A program made the position numbers and the translations under genes. Shown in pieces: positions 5,557 through 11,998 of a DNA stretch of 11,998 bases. Position 1 is the first letter of the stretch, and every line of letters begins with the position of its first letter. The stretch spans positions 1 through 11,998 of the forward strand of contig JAHIVR010000232.1 in assembly GCA_018816625.1 (NCBI GenBank), given 5' to 3'. Under the pieces are notes generated by a model. That model was not told the DNA's origin. It saw only the letters and a program-made list of their open reading frames with translations, and did not search any database. The stretch is from Nanobdellota archaeon. Lineage in GTDB: Archaea > Nanobdellota > Nanobdellia > Pacearchaeales > GW2011-AR1.

Positions 5557-6039
5557 TTATGGTCTAATGTATCTGGGTCGCAACTTTACCTTGTGACGAC
5601 AAAGAAACTTTACTACGGCATCCCGCTTCACACCAAATATCTGTGCAACCCCAGCACAACTATGGTGCCGATACGTTTGCTTGACAGCGTCTAACATGCT
5701 GTCTAAAAGTATTCCTCGTGGCTGGGGAAAACGGTTTTTATGTATCGCATCGCGCACATTGTCAGCTTGGCTGCCTGCGAATAGGTGAGCAGGGTTGACG
5801 CAAGAAGGTCGATCACAGTGATGACATACGCAGTCGGTGGGCCAATAACCACGATCAAGAAAGAACGAAAAACGGTGGGCAAGGATTGCCTTTCCCTTTG
5901 TAAAAAGGCGACCATATCCACGTGGGTGTTTTGAGCCAATCCAATCCCAACAACCATTCTTATTGACTTTGATGTTGGGCCAAAACTGGTTTACCAGTTC
6001 GGGAGAATACTGAATAAGTTCATTCAATGAGGAATGCAA
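5557..6039 (-). CDS. HNH homing-type endonuclease with C-terminal HTH
   Basis: This 160-aa protein starts with TTG at 6039, preceded by GAGG at eight bases; no in-frame ATG gives the full N-terminus. Residues 29-60 contain the common entry motif GCWDWIGSKHPRGYGR and AHRFSFFLDRG. The nuclease core is CVCHHCDRPSCVNPAHL at 70-86, with C72, C75 and C80 as probable zinc ligands and H73/H74, N82 and H85 forming the HNH site. Downstream, SQADNVRDAIHKNR is usual in phage HNH proteins. Residues ~117-150 (VKQTYRHHSCAGVAQIFGVKRDAVVKFL) form a helix-turn-helix for target recognition. All key residues are present, so it should be active. As a free-standing gene among tiny ORFs it is most likely a selfish homing endonuclease; no intron signature was seen around it. 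Confidence 0.9.
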   Translation of the reverse strand: MHSSLNELIQYSPELVNQFWPNIKVNKNGCWDWIGSKHPRGYGRLFTKGKAILAHRFSFFLDRGYWPTDCVCHHCDRPSCVNPAHLFAGSQADNVRDAIHKNRFPQPRGILLDSMLDAVKQTYRHHSCAGVAQIFGVKRDAVVKFLCRHKVKLRPRYIRP

Positions 6040-6138
6040 AATATGAACCTCACGCTCGCTGGCCCGCGCACCAATGCGGGCAAAAGACGTATAATATCAT
6101 TGATAGAAGCGTGCAGAGGTCCAGACCTATACTGATTG
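6040..6138 (-). promoter_or_regulatory. Short intergenic leader of the HNH gene, possible extended -10 promoter
   Basis: TGATATTAT (minus strand, 6099-6091) matches an extended -10 at eight of nine positions, but no -35 is visible. Also present are a hairpin GCCCGC/GCGGGC (6062-6067 with 6076-6081) and the palindrome AGGTC-CA-GACCT (6117-6128). No gene lies here. The promoter is tentative. Confidence 0.3.
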
Positions 6139-6459
6139 TTACGTTACGTTCAGTTTATCGGACGTGCCTTTTACGCCTCCAAGCAACTTTTGTAAGCCTT
6201 TCTCAAATTCAGAGCTTTGGCGAATCAGTGAAACAGCGGCATGTGTAGGCGAGGCATACTTTGCCCCTCGCCCCGATGATAGAATCACCAACACATCAAG
6301 CAGTTCACCGTCATCACGTCCCCTGGCACAATCTTTCCGTCGAATGTTTATGGTGTGTAACATTAAGGGAAACTTACTCCATGAGTCCGCCTTTGTCAAC
6401 GGTAATCACACGAAACTCGTCCAGTCAAAATCTTTCCGTCCGATAACCACATATACCAT
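6139..6459 (-). pseudogene. Uncertain ORF interrupted by an in-frame TGA
   Basis: The last 74 codons, from ATG 6363 (MLHTINIRRKDCARGRDDGE...), read plausibly: a hydrophobic strand LLDVLVILSSGRGAKYA followed by helical SPTHAAVSLIRQSSEFEKGLQKLLGG. No good ribosome binding site precedes 6363 or the TTG at 6399. The same frame continues upstream through TGA at 6406-6408 to an ATG at 6459 (MVYVVIGRKDFDWTSFV). The dodecamer AATCTTTCCGTC (plus strand) occurs at 6330 and 6429, exactly 99 bases apart, so RKD is encoded twice in the same frame. TGA ends other genes here, so recoding is unlikely. A nonsense mutation, two frameshifts (another frame gives FRVITVDKGGLME) or a shorter real gene at 6139-6363 all remain possible. 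Confidence 0.35.
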
Positions 6460-6489
6460 CAAAGCTTACGGTCGAAAAAAATCTTGCTA

Positions 6490-6534
6490 AGTTGCTAATT
6501 GGTCCTTGCAACTGTCGTGGATCTGGTGTAAAGA
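6490..6534 (+). promoter_or_regulatory. Possible promoter/operator of the plus-strand lipoprotein gene
   Basis: The inverted repeat AGTTGC (6490-6495) / GCAACT (6508-6513) has a 12-base spacer and overlaps a weak -35 TTGCAA (6506-6511). A 17-base gap leads to TAAAGA (6529-6534) as a poor -10. The gene has no same-strand neighbour, so it needs its own promoter, and an operator over the -35 would suit repression. The box matches are weak. Confidence 0.3.
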
Positions 6535-6567
6535 TGCAAAGGATCAACCGCTGAAAAGGAGATTGCC

Positions 6568-6933
6568 ATGCTGTGCCGACTTGTTTTAGCCGTCTTGGTT
6601 GCTCTGGTGGTCAGTTGTACCCCGCCTGCCCCGCTTCCCCCTGAATCCGATACCGCCATTGCCGCTCCACCAGTCGAAAACCTCACCCCTGACCGTCTGG
6701 CCGTCAACGACCATCTGCGGGCAGCGTGCTATGGGTATGCAGAAAACGACCTGCAAATTGAAGGATTACTCATGGCAACAGAAGCGGATCGACTCAATGG
6801 GATGTCGATGCAGGAATTACTGGATACCCTTAATTGGACGTGTTCGCAGTTTGGGCTTCGCGGTCGTCCCGATATCAGTGTTGCTTGTCGGACCTGTGGC
6901 TATGCCATTATCAGACAGATTTATGCCTACTGA
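6568..6933 (+). CDS. Plus-strand 121-aa lipoprotein, moron-like
   Basis: The ATG at 6568 follows AAAAGGAG at six bases. The N-terminus MLCRLVLAVLVALVVSC is a lipoprotein signal with Cys17 after VVS; the mature protein starts with a Pro/Ala-rich stretch (TPPAPLPPESDTAIAAPP) as a tether. Residues ~45-121 form a small domain with conserved-looking cysteines: AACYGYAEN, LNWTCSQF and VACRTCGYAI, which could form disulphides in the periplasm. It is the only gene on this strand and converges with the 150-aa gene 12 bases beyond its stop. Single, oppositely oriented genes for envelope proteins are typical of phage morons, often expressed from the prophage and acting in superinfection exclusion. That role is inferred from context; the family is unknown. 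Confidence 0.8.
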   Translation: MLCRLVLAVLVALVVSCTPPAPLPPESDTAIAAPPVENLTPDRLAVNDHLRAACYGYAENDLQIEGLLMATEADRLNGMSMQELLDTLNWTCSQFGLRGRPDISVACRTCGYAIIRQIYAY

Positions 6934-6945
6934 CGGCATTCCGTC

Positions 6946-7398
6946 TCACGTTGGCGGAAAAGGCTTCCTGAAAGTCGGGTGATAGGGCTTTCGCCTGACG
7001 GCTTTCCGCCCCTTGCCAGTGATGATCCAAATCGCCTTGCCAATCGGATATGAGAGCCCCAACAAGAGTACACCTACAATAGCCATCCGATTAACAACCT
7101 TGTCAGACGTGCTGTTGTCTACCCTCTGAAACGCCACCAGGGCCGTTTGCGTGCTCTGTTTGATCTCCTGGGCCTCCTGGGTCACTTTCGCCTTCAAAGA
7201 CGCAAGGGCAGCCTCCAGAGACGCTGAGACGGGCATTTCTAGATCAGCCTGGAGTTCGACCGTACCTTGCCGGGCCTGATCTGAGGCGGCACAACCAGAG
7301 ATCCAGTTTATAACCGTGGCTATAAGGGCCAAGTAAAGAAGGAGGGCGATAACGTCACCCATCCTTTGGATCTTTCGCTTCAGGGTGATTATCCGCAT
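6946..7398 (-). CDS. 150-aa membrane/lipoprotein with basic C-terminal tail
   Basis: The start chosen is ATG 7398, seven bases after GAGGAG; it overlaps the end of the previous gene by 44 bases. Residues 14-36 form a hydrophobic segment ending WISGC, which could be a lipobox (Cys36) or a plain membrane anchor. Residues 45-100 are helical and polar (LEAALASLKAKVTQEAQEIKQ), consistent with coiled coil. Residues ~105-127 (MAIVGVLLLGLSYPIGKAIWII) are a second membrane segment. The last 23 residues are strongly basic (GRKAVRRKPYHPTFRKPF). An N-anchor, periplasmic helix and C-anchor layout recalls unimolecular spanins, but the basic tail and gene context do not prove it. Function unassigned. Confidence 0.7.
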   Translation of the reverse strand: MRIITLKRKIQRMGDVIALLLYLALIATVINWISGCAASDQARQGTVELQADLEMPVSASLEAALASLKAKVTQEAQEIKQSTQTALVAFQRVDNSTSDKVVNRMAIVGVLLLGLSYPIGKAIWIITGKGRKAVRRKPYHPTFRKPFPPT

Positions 7399-7540
7399 GG
7401 GCTTGCTCCTCTGCCCGACGCCGAGATTCCAGTTGCTCCTCGATATCCTGGTAGGCTGAACAGTTACAAAGCTCCAGAATCATGCCGTTGGCCATAAGCC
7501 ACCGACTCGACCCGCATTTACATGGCTCCAATGCTCTCAT
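7355..7540 (-). CDS. 61-aa CxC/CxC putative zinc-binding protein
   Basis: The ATG at 7540 lies three bases after the TGA of the preceding lipoprotein gene (7544-7546). GGAATGA overlaps that stop, so translation is probably by reinitiation. Cysteines at 7, 9, 25 and 27 give CKC-15-CNC, a compact zinc-binding pattern within MRALEPCKCGSSRWLMANGM and ILELCNCSAY. The rest is a charged helix (DIEEQLESRRRAEEQAHADN) that overlaps the start of the 150-aa gene. There is no signal peptide, so it is cytoplasmic and unlike its lipoprotein neighbours. Family not recognised. Confidence 0.6.
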   Translation of the reverse strand: MRALEPCKCGSSRWLMANGMILELCNCSAYQDIEEQLESRRRAEEQAHADNHPEAKDPKDG

Positions 7541-7543
7541 GGC

Positions 7544-8032
7544 TCATTCCAATGCAGGTCGGGAAGTTGGTTGTGCGCCGTCCCAAGACTTGAGCAGCTT
7601 CTTGGAAGCATCGCTCAGTGTCCTGCCCAGGTAATTCAGGATGCCTTCTTCCGAAAACAATTTCGCATCAACCGTGACCGCCTTCATGGTGTTCGCCCGT
7701 TCGTAGTCACGGTCCCACACAACCATGAAGTCGCGCTGCCTGCCAAATTCCTCCAGTGCAGCAGCAGACGCAGCCACCATTTCGTCAACGAATTGTTGTT
7801 GATCTTCCGGCAATCGCGCCTTCAGGTCATCTCCAGCTAATTCAATCGCTTGCCTGGCGATTTCATAGTTGCTACGAGAGAGGGCGATGAACATATTCCG
7901 GTGTATGCCATCCTTGACAACCTGGGTCTCGAAACTACCTTTCTGTGCTGCAAGCGTGCTTTGTGACGTACAGCCAAACCACAGCGGCGTAGCCAAGGCC
8001 AGCAGCATCAGGTATATCCATATCCGTTTCAT
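7544..8032 (-). CDS. 162-aa lipoprotein
   Basis: The ATG at 8032 follows AAGGAG at seven bases. MKRIWIYLMLLALATPLWFGC is a clear lipoprotein signal with Cys21 after WFG. The mature part is almost wholly helical: NMFIALSRSNYEIARQAIEL, QQQFVDEMVAASAAALEEFG, then a Trp/Asp/Arg motif VVWDRDYERANTMKAVTVDA and a final helix YLGRTLSDASKKLLKSW. There are no further cysteines or membrane segments. It would sit in the outer or inner membrane facing the periplasm. It could be a spanin partner, an exclusion factor or a virion-linked lipoprotein; nothing decides between these. It forms an operon with the 105-aa gene upstream (11-base gap) and the CxC gene downstream. Confidence 0.78.
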   Translation of the reverse strand: MKRIWIYLMLLALATPLWFGCTSQSTLAAQKGSFETQVVKDGIHRNMFIALSRSNYEIARQAIELAGDDLKARLPEDQQQFVDEMVAASAAALEEFGRQRDFMVVWDRDYERANTMKAVTVDAKLFSEEGILNYLGRTLSDASKKLLKSWDGAQPTSRPALE

Positions 8033-8043
8033 GCTGGTTCTCC

Positions 8044-8361
8044 TTACAATGACCCGGCAATCGCAAGCACCTTAACGGCGGCGACGAAGCCAGCCACCCT
8101 GTTCTCACCAGCCAGCGCCTCACTCATCTCCTTGCTGGCCTGGGCAATCTGCATCCTCGTGATTTGCCTGTAGTCTCTTCGGTAAGCGTCGGAAACAGGC
8201 GCATCGTAATCCACCACGTTTTCGGTTCCATCCGAAAGGCCGAACTCCAACGTCAGATCATGCTTGGCCAATTGTTCAACGAACTTGGCGGCGATCTCGA
8301 CAAACTCGCGCGCCGCCTCCCCAAGCTTGCCTGGATCGTTTAGAACGTCCTCAAGTTTCAT
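8044..8361 (-). CDS. Hypothetical helical protein (105 aa)
   Basis: The start chosen is ATG 8361 (MKLEDVLNDPGKL), with GGAGGAAATC directly upstream. The frame is open to 8538, but that extension runs backwards over the 18-bp stem-loop and the 51-aa lipoprotein gene and has no coding look. The protein is helical (GEAAREFVEIAAKFVEQLAKH), with a central beta/acidic segment LTLEFGLSDGTENVVDYDAP and a second helical part (YRQITRMQIAQASKEMSEAL). The last ~17 residues are hydrophobic (VAGFVAAVKVLAIAGSL) and could be a C-terminal membrane tail or a helix packing partner. Family not recognised. It lies between two lipoprotein genes in the same cassette. Confidence 0.72.
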   Translation of the reverse strand: MKLEDVLNDPGKLGEAAREFVEIAAKFVEQLAKHDLTLEFGLSDGTENVVDYDAPVSDAYRRDYRQITRMQIAQASKEMSEALAGENRVAGFVAAVKVLAIAGSL

Positions 8362-8379
8362 GATTTCCTCCAATCTGGC

Positions 8380-8430
8380 ATGGTGAGTAGCGCCATGTGT
8401 TTTGATGGTCCGCATGGCGCTACTCGCCAT
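8380..8430. promoter_or_regulatory. 18-bp inverted repeat between the 51-aa and 105-aa genes
   Basis: The left arm 8380-8397 and right arm 8413-8430 (CATGGCGCTACTCGCCAT) pair at 17 of 18 positions; the odd position is G-U on the plus strand and C-A on the minus. The loop is 15 bases. No T-run follows on either side, so it is not a standard terminator. It fills the 82-base gap between the two genes and ends about 20 bases before the 105-aa start. Confidence 0.65.
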
Positions 8431-8443
8431 TAAGCCTCTCCAA

Positions 8444-8599
8444 TTACACTGCCGGCAGATTCCCCAAGGCGTCAACAATCGCATTGACGACCTGCATCCA
8501 GAGGGCGTCGACAATCGCCGTTCCGATCGTTTCCTCAATGCAGCCGGTTGAACTGCAACCGAGCAGCAACGCCATGATTGCCATTGTCCACTTTCGCAT
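8444..8599 (-). CDS. 51-aa lipoprotein
   Basis: The ATG at 8599 is preceded by AAAGGAG at five bases, within the TGA end of the giant gene, so it is coupled to it. MRKWTMAIMALLLGCSSTGC gives a short lipoprotein signal with Cys15 after LLG and a second cysteine at 20. The remaining 31 residues (IEETIGTAIVDALWMQVVNA then IVDALGNLPAV) form an amphipathic or hydrophobic helix, with IVDAL occurring twice 14 residues apart. The size suits a small outer-membrane lipoprotein such as an o-spanin-like or entericidin-like peptide, but none is recognised. Confidence 0.75.
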   Translation of the reverse strand: MRKWTMAIMALLLGCSSTGCIEETIGTAIVDALWMQVVNAIVDALGNLPAV

Positions 8600-8610
8600 G
8601 ATTTCTCCTT

Positions 8611-11600
8611 TCATTTCTTCTTTGCATCTCGAAGCCTCTGCCGCACTTGCGGCAAGGTCATGCCAAGTTCTTTGAGCACTAATCTTGCTTCTTCTCTTTT
8701 CGATTCGGCAGTTCGTTTACGCTCTCGAAACTCCGCGATACTACCGCTCTTGTAGGTTGGCAGGGGGGTGCTTAAAACGCTATTGATATCCTTGTAGACC
8801 TGGATAGGATCAGCCCATTGCCGGAACTGCCCCACCATTCTTTGTCGCAATCGAGATTGTTCTTCCCTGTTATTCGGGTTGCTAACCCTTATCCACAGCC
8901 CGATATCCTCTCGGTGCATTTCTCCCTTTGCCGCCAAGCGTACTTGCGCGTCAAGTTCTTTATTATTTCTTCTCCGTGACTGAAGCAACTCGTTGCGCGA
9001 CTTCCGCTTCTCTTCAAACTCCGGCGCCACCGTACCATACGCATAGGGCAGCAGAACAGAAGGGCGCGGTCTTTTGGCGGGCGTCCCTTGAGAGGTGAGG
9101 TACGGTCTCGCACCTTTGCTTATCCACGGATAGTCTTTAACAAGCGCTTCTTGGAAGCTGCCACCCCGGCGGTATACTGGATCTAAAACAAGCTGGTTCG
9201 CCCATCTGAGAAAACCAGAGGCGGGTACGAACTGTCCTAAAGTGAATGCCATTGAACCTTCGGCAGTGGCATCTATTCTTCCCGTCCATATATCCAAGGC
9301 TCTGCCAGCATTTGACAGTGGTGTCTGCGAAGTGAAGAAACTTGCCATGCTGCCGACGATCTCCATACCCTTCCGTATATAGCCAGCGTTCACTGTCTTT
9401 GGGTCTTTCGTCGTCACCTCCAAAACAGCAGCAGGCAAGGCAAGTGCTCCAGAGAAGATGCCGAAATACCACATTGGAATCCACTTATCACCAATCAATA
9501 TCGACCACGGCCGCCTGCCGGAATCGTACCATAGCTTTCTTTCTTCAGGATCTTCCGGTGGTCTCCCAGTAGTTTTACCAGCCATTGCAAGAGCAAAACC
9601 AGCAAGCGTGACAATAGAGCCGAAGTTTGCCCGCCCGATATCCTCGGCAGTCATGCTCTTGAGGTCGTGATGGATGTATCCAAACGGCGAATATTCCACC
9701 ATCTTCTTGCCGATGCCAATGGGTGTCCGCACAAACGGGAAGGACAGCATGGCAGGCCAGCGAAGAAATGGCACCTTGCGGGCCGATTCCAATAGTACGC
9801 CTACCCCATCCAGGGCACGAACAAGTGACGCCTTCTGTTCATCTCGTAAATCCTCACCCACCTTCTGCCTGAACAATAGTTCAGTAGCAAGATTCTCGCC
9901 GGCACGTACAGCTTCTTTAGCGTCCATACCCTTCTTTAAGAGCCGGGCTGTCTCGCCCGCTTGGATCATCGCAGCAAAGAACTTGTCTTGCGCCTCTAGA
10001 AACCTGCCAACCGTCATCAGGGAGCGGGCCACTGTGCTTTGTTGCGCCCCTTGCCTCATGCGCTCTTTCTCGAATTGATTTCGGAACCCCGTACTTGCCT
10101 CATACCATTTCTGGTTAACATTGCCACTGCGCCACGCCTGCATAAAAGCATCAAAGGCATTCGGAAGCGCTTTCAAGGCGTCTCTCTCATATTGATACGC
10201 TTCACCAACCTTGCCCCTGCCAATTAGTGCGGCTGGTCTTGCGACTAAGGTTTGCCAGAGATTGCCATGCACATTGCGCTCGTGCGATTGTGGGTTACTC
10301 AGCATGTTGAAATAGCGATATGTACCAACCCAATCCTTCCAGGTGGTCGGAGCAAACGATGCGATCTTTTCGACGACAGCACCAACCGCTTCCATGCGGG
10401 CCTGCTCATCCGCAACGTGACGGGCGCTCACGTACTCTTGGCGGATCTCGTCTACGATATTATTGTCCACGTTAGCCTTATGTTCAGCCCAAAAGCGCTC
10501 TGCATGTTTCATAAATGCCTTGCCACTCATGCCGGCAACCAGAGATGCTGACTGCACAAAACGTCCAGACTCTCGGAGCTGCTTGTCGTACTCCTGAACC
10601 AACTCGTCTTCCTGCGTCCAGTTTTCCTCCACCTGGGCCTTTTCGATGAGCGCAACAAACGTAGCGCCCTTTGCGGCAGTCGGGCTTTCTCCTGACATCG
10701 CGTAATTCGTGGCCTCAGTCACATTCTCTGGCTTTTCGCCCAACCACTTTCCGATGGACTGAACGACTTCGCTAGTTCTCGTTTGCTCGTAAGTCTGGGG
10801 GTCTACTTTTGACAACCTCTCCATGATCCCTTGCGGCAATCCGGTCTGATTTTGTACGTTCTGGAGGAATTGCCTCGCCCTCATGCGCTCGCCTATAACT
10901 GCTTTAGAAACACGATCCCTTAGATTTCTGATTGTTCCCTTGTGGGCCAGCCCTAATCTTTTCGCCTCAGTCATAAGTTCTTTGTAACTCATTCCCTGCA
11001 CATTGGGACGGCGCTCGGCTACAGGTTCCGCAGGTGCCTTTACCACCTCCGGCGTCGGCTTTGCAAGCTCGGGTTCTTGACGCCCTTCCGCCCTTTCAGT
11101 TTCTTCACGAGCTTGCGAAATCCGCCTCGCTTCTTCTTGTGCCTGGGCACGTTGCGCCTCACTTTCTATAGGTCTTGGTGGTTGGACTTCTGGCTCACCC
11201 TCTCGCCGCATCTCCTCTTCATACAGCCGCCGGCCCTCAACCTCATCGACAGGTCGGCGCTCCTGCACTGTTGGCAATTGTGTCTTGCCCTCTTGGTAGG
11301 CAGCCATTGCCTGCTGGGCTTTGGGCAATTCCTGCTTGACAAGGGAAGCGAAGTCCGCCCGCTGCTGGGCACTGGTGAGGATGCTCCGCAGGTCACCTAC
11401 GTCCTGACGGCTCGGGGGCTTCTTGCCATCTGCCTTATTGGCCAGTTTCTGCGCCTGTTCTATATGGCTTGCGGTCCATCCCGCAGCACCTTCAGAAGAT
11501 AGTAGAATCTTCCGTAGTGCCGGTGCGCCTTTGCGATAGTCAACAGCATCCTTGATCCCGCCGAATATATGACCAGGCCCCATGAGGAACGGAAGCGCTG

Positions 11601-11998
11601 CAGCAGCATCAATCAATTCCTCTTTTGTACCCACTCTATATTCCTTCCAGTCCTTCGGCGTCATATTAAGGGTATCGCTGATCTGGTCGAGCACATAGGT
11701 TGCCGCCGCCGCCATGCCGGCCTGTATAGGTTCTTCGACCCATTCTTTAGCGTATGTCTTCAGGAAGTTCTTAATCGCGACCTTGCCACTGCGCAATGCC
11801 GCTGTCTTCGCACCCGGCGCTATCAGATCCAGCGTTTTTCCGAGCAGCGTTTCTACCAACGCCTCTGGAATTGACTCAATTGCGGCTGTTATCGCAGATT
11901 CTTTGGCGCCGCCGCCGCGTGCTCTCAACTCCTGGTAACGTTGGGGGCCAATGATCGAAGCCCAATATGCCGTTTCGCCGACAAGCGTAAGAGCGGGC
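8611..11998 (-). CDS. Giant virion-associated/large polyvalent protein, C-terminal 1128 aa (5' end outside window)
   Basis: The frame is open at the right edge (ALTLVGETAYWAS and on), so the start lies beyond 11998; the TTG at 11928 is not the start. Numbering from that TTG: 1-170 is Ala-rich helical (EALVETLLGKTLDLIAPGAK); 210-310 is a charged Glu/Arg/Gln/Pro-rich segment, probably coiled coil or disordered; 313-340 (MSYKELMTEAKRLGLAHKG) resembles a SAP DNA-binding motif; about 530-560 has GTYRYFNMLSNPQSHERNVH; about 720-745 has RTPIGIGKKMVEYSPFG, followed by hydrophobic stretches. The 'LSNP..H.RN..GN' and 'RTPI....EYSP.G' blocks recur in very large phage proteins annotated as polyvalent or ejected virion proteins. 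A role in DNA ejection is inferred. No enzymatic motif is visible in the part present. Confidence 0.75.
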   Translation of the reverse strand, partial: PALTLVGETAYWASIIGPQRYQELRARGGGAKESAITAAIESIPEALVETLLGKTLDLIAPGAKTAALRSGKVAIKNFLKTYAKEWVEEPIQAGMAAAATYVLDQISDTLNMTPKDWKEYRVGTKEELIDAAAALPFLMGPGHIFGGIKDAVDYRKGAPALRKILLSSEGAAGWTASHIEQAQKLANKADGKKPPSRQDVGDLRSILTSAQQRADFASLVKQELPKAQQAMAAYQEGKTQLPTVQERRPVDEVEGRRLYEEEMRREGEPEVQPPRPIESEAQRAQAQEEARRISQAREETERAEGRQEPELAKPTPEVVKAPAEPVAERRPNVQGMSYKELMTEAKRLGLAHKGTIRNLRDRVSKAVIGERMRARQFLQNVQNQTGLPQGIMERLSKVDPQTYEQTRTSEVVQSIGKWLGEKPENVTEATNYAMSGESPTAAKGATFVALIEKAQVEENWTQEDELVQEYDKQLRESGRFVQSASLVAGMSGKAFMKHAERFWAEHKANVDNNIVDEIRQEYVSARHVADEQARMEAVGAVVEKIASFAPTTWKDWVGTYRYFNMLSNPQSHERNVHGNLWQTLVARPAALIGRGKVGEAYQYERDALKALPNAFDAFMQAWRSGNVNQKWYEASTGFRNQFEKERMRQGAQQSTVARSLMTVGRFLEAQDKFFAAMIQAGETARLLKKGMDAKEAVRAGENLATELLFRQKVGEDLRDEQKASLVRALDGVGVLLESARKVPFLRWPAMLSFPFVRTPIGIGKKMVEYSPFGYIHHDLKSMTAEDIGRANFGSIVTLAGFALAMAGKTTGRPPEDPEERKLWYDSGRRPWSILIGDKWIPMWYFGIFSGALALPAAVLEVTTKDPKTVNAGYIRKGMEIVGSMASFFTSQTPLSNAGRALDIWTGRIDATAEGSMAFTLGQFVPASGFLRWANQLVLDPVYRRGGSFQEALVKDYPWISKGARPYLTSQGTPAKRPRPSVLLPYAYGTVAPEFEEKRKSRNELLQSRRRNNKELDAQVRLAAKGEMHREDIGLWIRVSNPNNREEQSRLRQRMVGQFRQWADPIQVYKDINSVLSTPLPTYKSGSIAEFRERKRTAESKREEARLVLKELGMTLPQVRQRLRDAKKK

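Noticed and set aside
6164..6490. 108-codon plus-strand frame
   Set aside because: GTG start without a binding site, Ser/Pro-rich composition typical of antisense frames, and opposite to a more plausible minus-strand reading.
6932..6945. GACGG-CATT-CCGTC hairpin between converging genes as a terminator
   Set aside because: Only five pairs and no following T-run on either strand; too weak to call.
8362..8538. Extension of the 105-aa gene to an upstream start at 8538
   Set aside because: It crosses an 18-bp inverted repeat and overlaps a well-formed lipoprotein gene in another frame; ATG 8361 has GGAGGAA just before it.

Overview
The window looks like part of a temperate or lytic bacteriophage genome, or a prophage. 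It holds densely packed, mostly small genes. Almost all are on the minus strand, most with clear AAGGAG-type ribosome binding sites and many with stop/start overlaps. Recognisable phage families are present: a YqaJ/lambda-type exonuclease, an HNH endonuclease, a replisome-organiser-like protein and a giant virion-type protein. Several encoded proteins carry lipoprotein signal peptides, which fits a Gram-negative host. I cannot name the host or the phage genus from the sequence alone.

Read in the direction of transcription (right to left):
(1) 11998-8611 is the C-terminal 1128 residues of a very large virion-associated/'large polyvalent' protein, cut by the right edge.
(2) 8599-6946 is a compact cassette of five small genes: a 51-aa lipoprotein, a 105-aa protein, a 162-aa lipoprotein, a 61-aa CxC/CxC protein and a 150-aa membrane/lipoprotein. 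An 18-bp stem-loop lies between the first two.
(3) 6568-6933 is a single gene on the opposite strand, a 121-aa lipoprotein that resembles a phage 'moron'.
(4) 6459-5557 holds an interrupted or uncertain ORF and an HNH endonuclease.
(5) 5556-4017 is a run of tiny genes (77, 58, 46 and 152 aa). Each is preceded by a structured leader; two leaders are copies of one intergenic element, and a second leader type is also duplicated.
(6) 4004-1 is an early/recombination operon: two hypothetical proteins, a helix-hairpin-helix protein, the YqaJ-type exonuclease, a probable partner of it (candidate single-strand annealing protein) and the start of a replication-initiation-like protein that runs off the left edge.

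The left module is a self-consistent set for DNA end resection, strand annealing and replication. The right module belongs to virion assembly/DNA ejection and the host envelope. The least ordinary part is 4.0-5.6 kb. There, repeated start-associated sequences and stem-loops sit directly in front of small genes, and one 15-codon Arg-rich mini-ORF overlaps a terminator-like hairpin in the manner of an attenuator. Several genes listed here are short or open at the window edge and are easily overlooked: 1-458, 4845-5021, 5462-5509 and 8444-8599.
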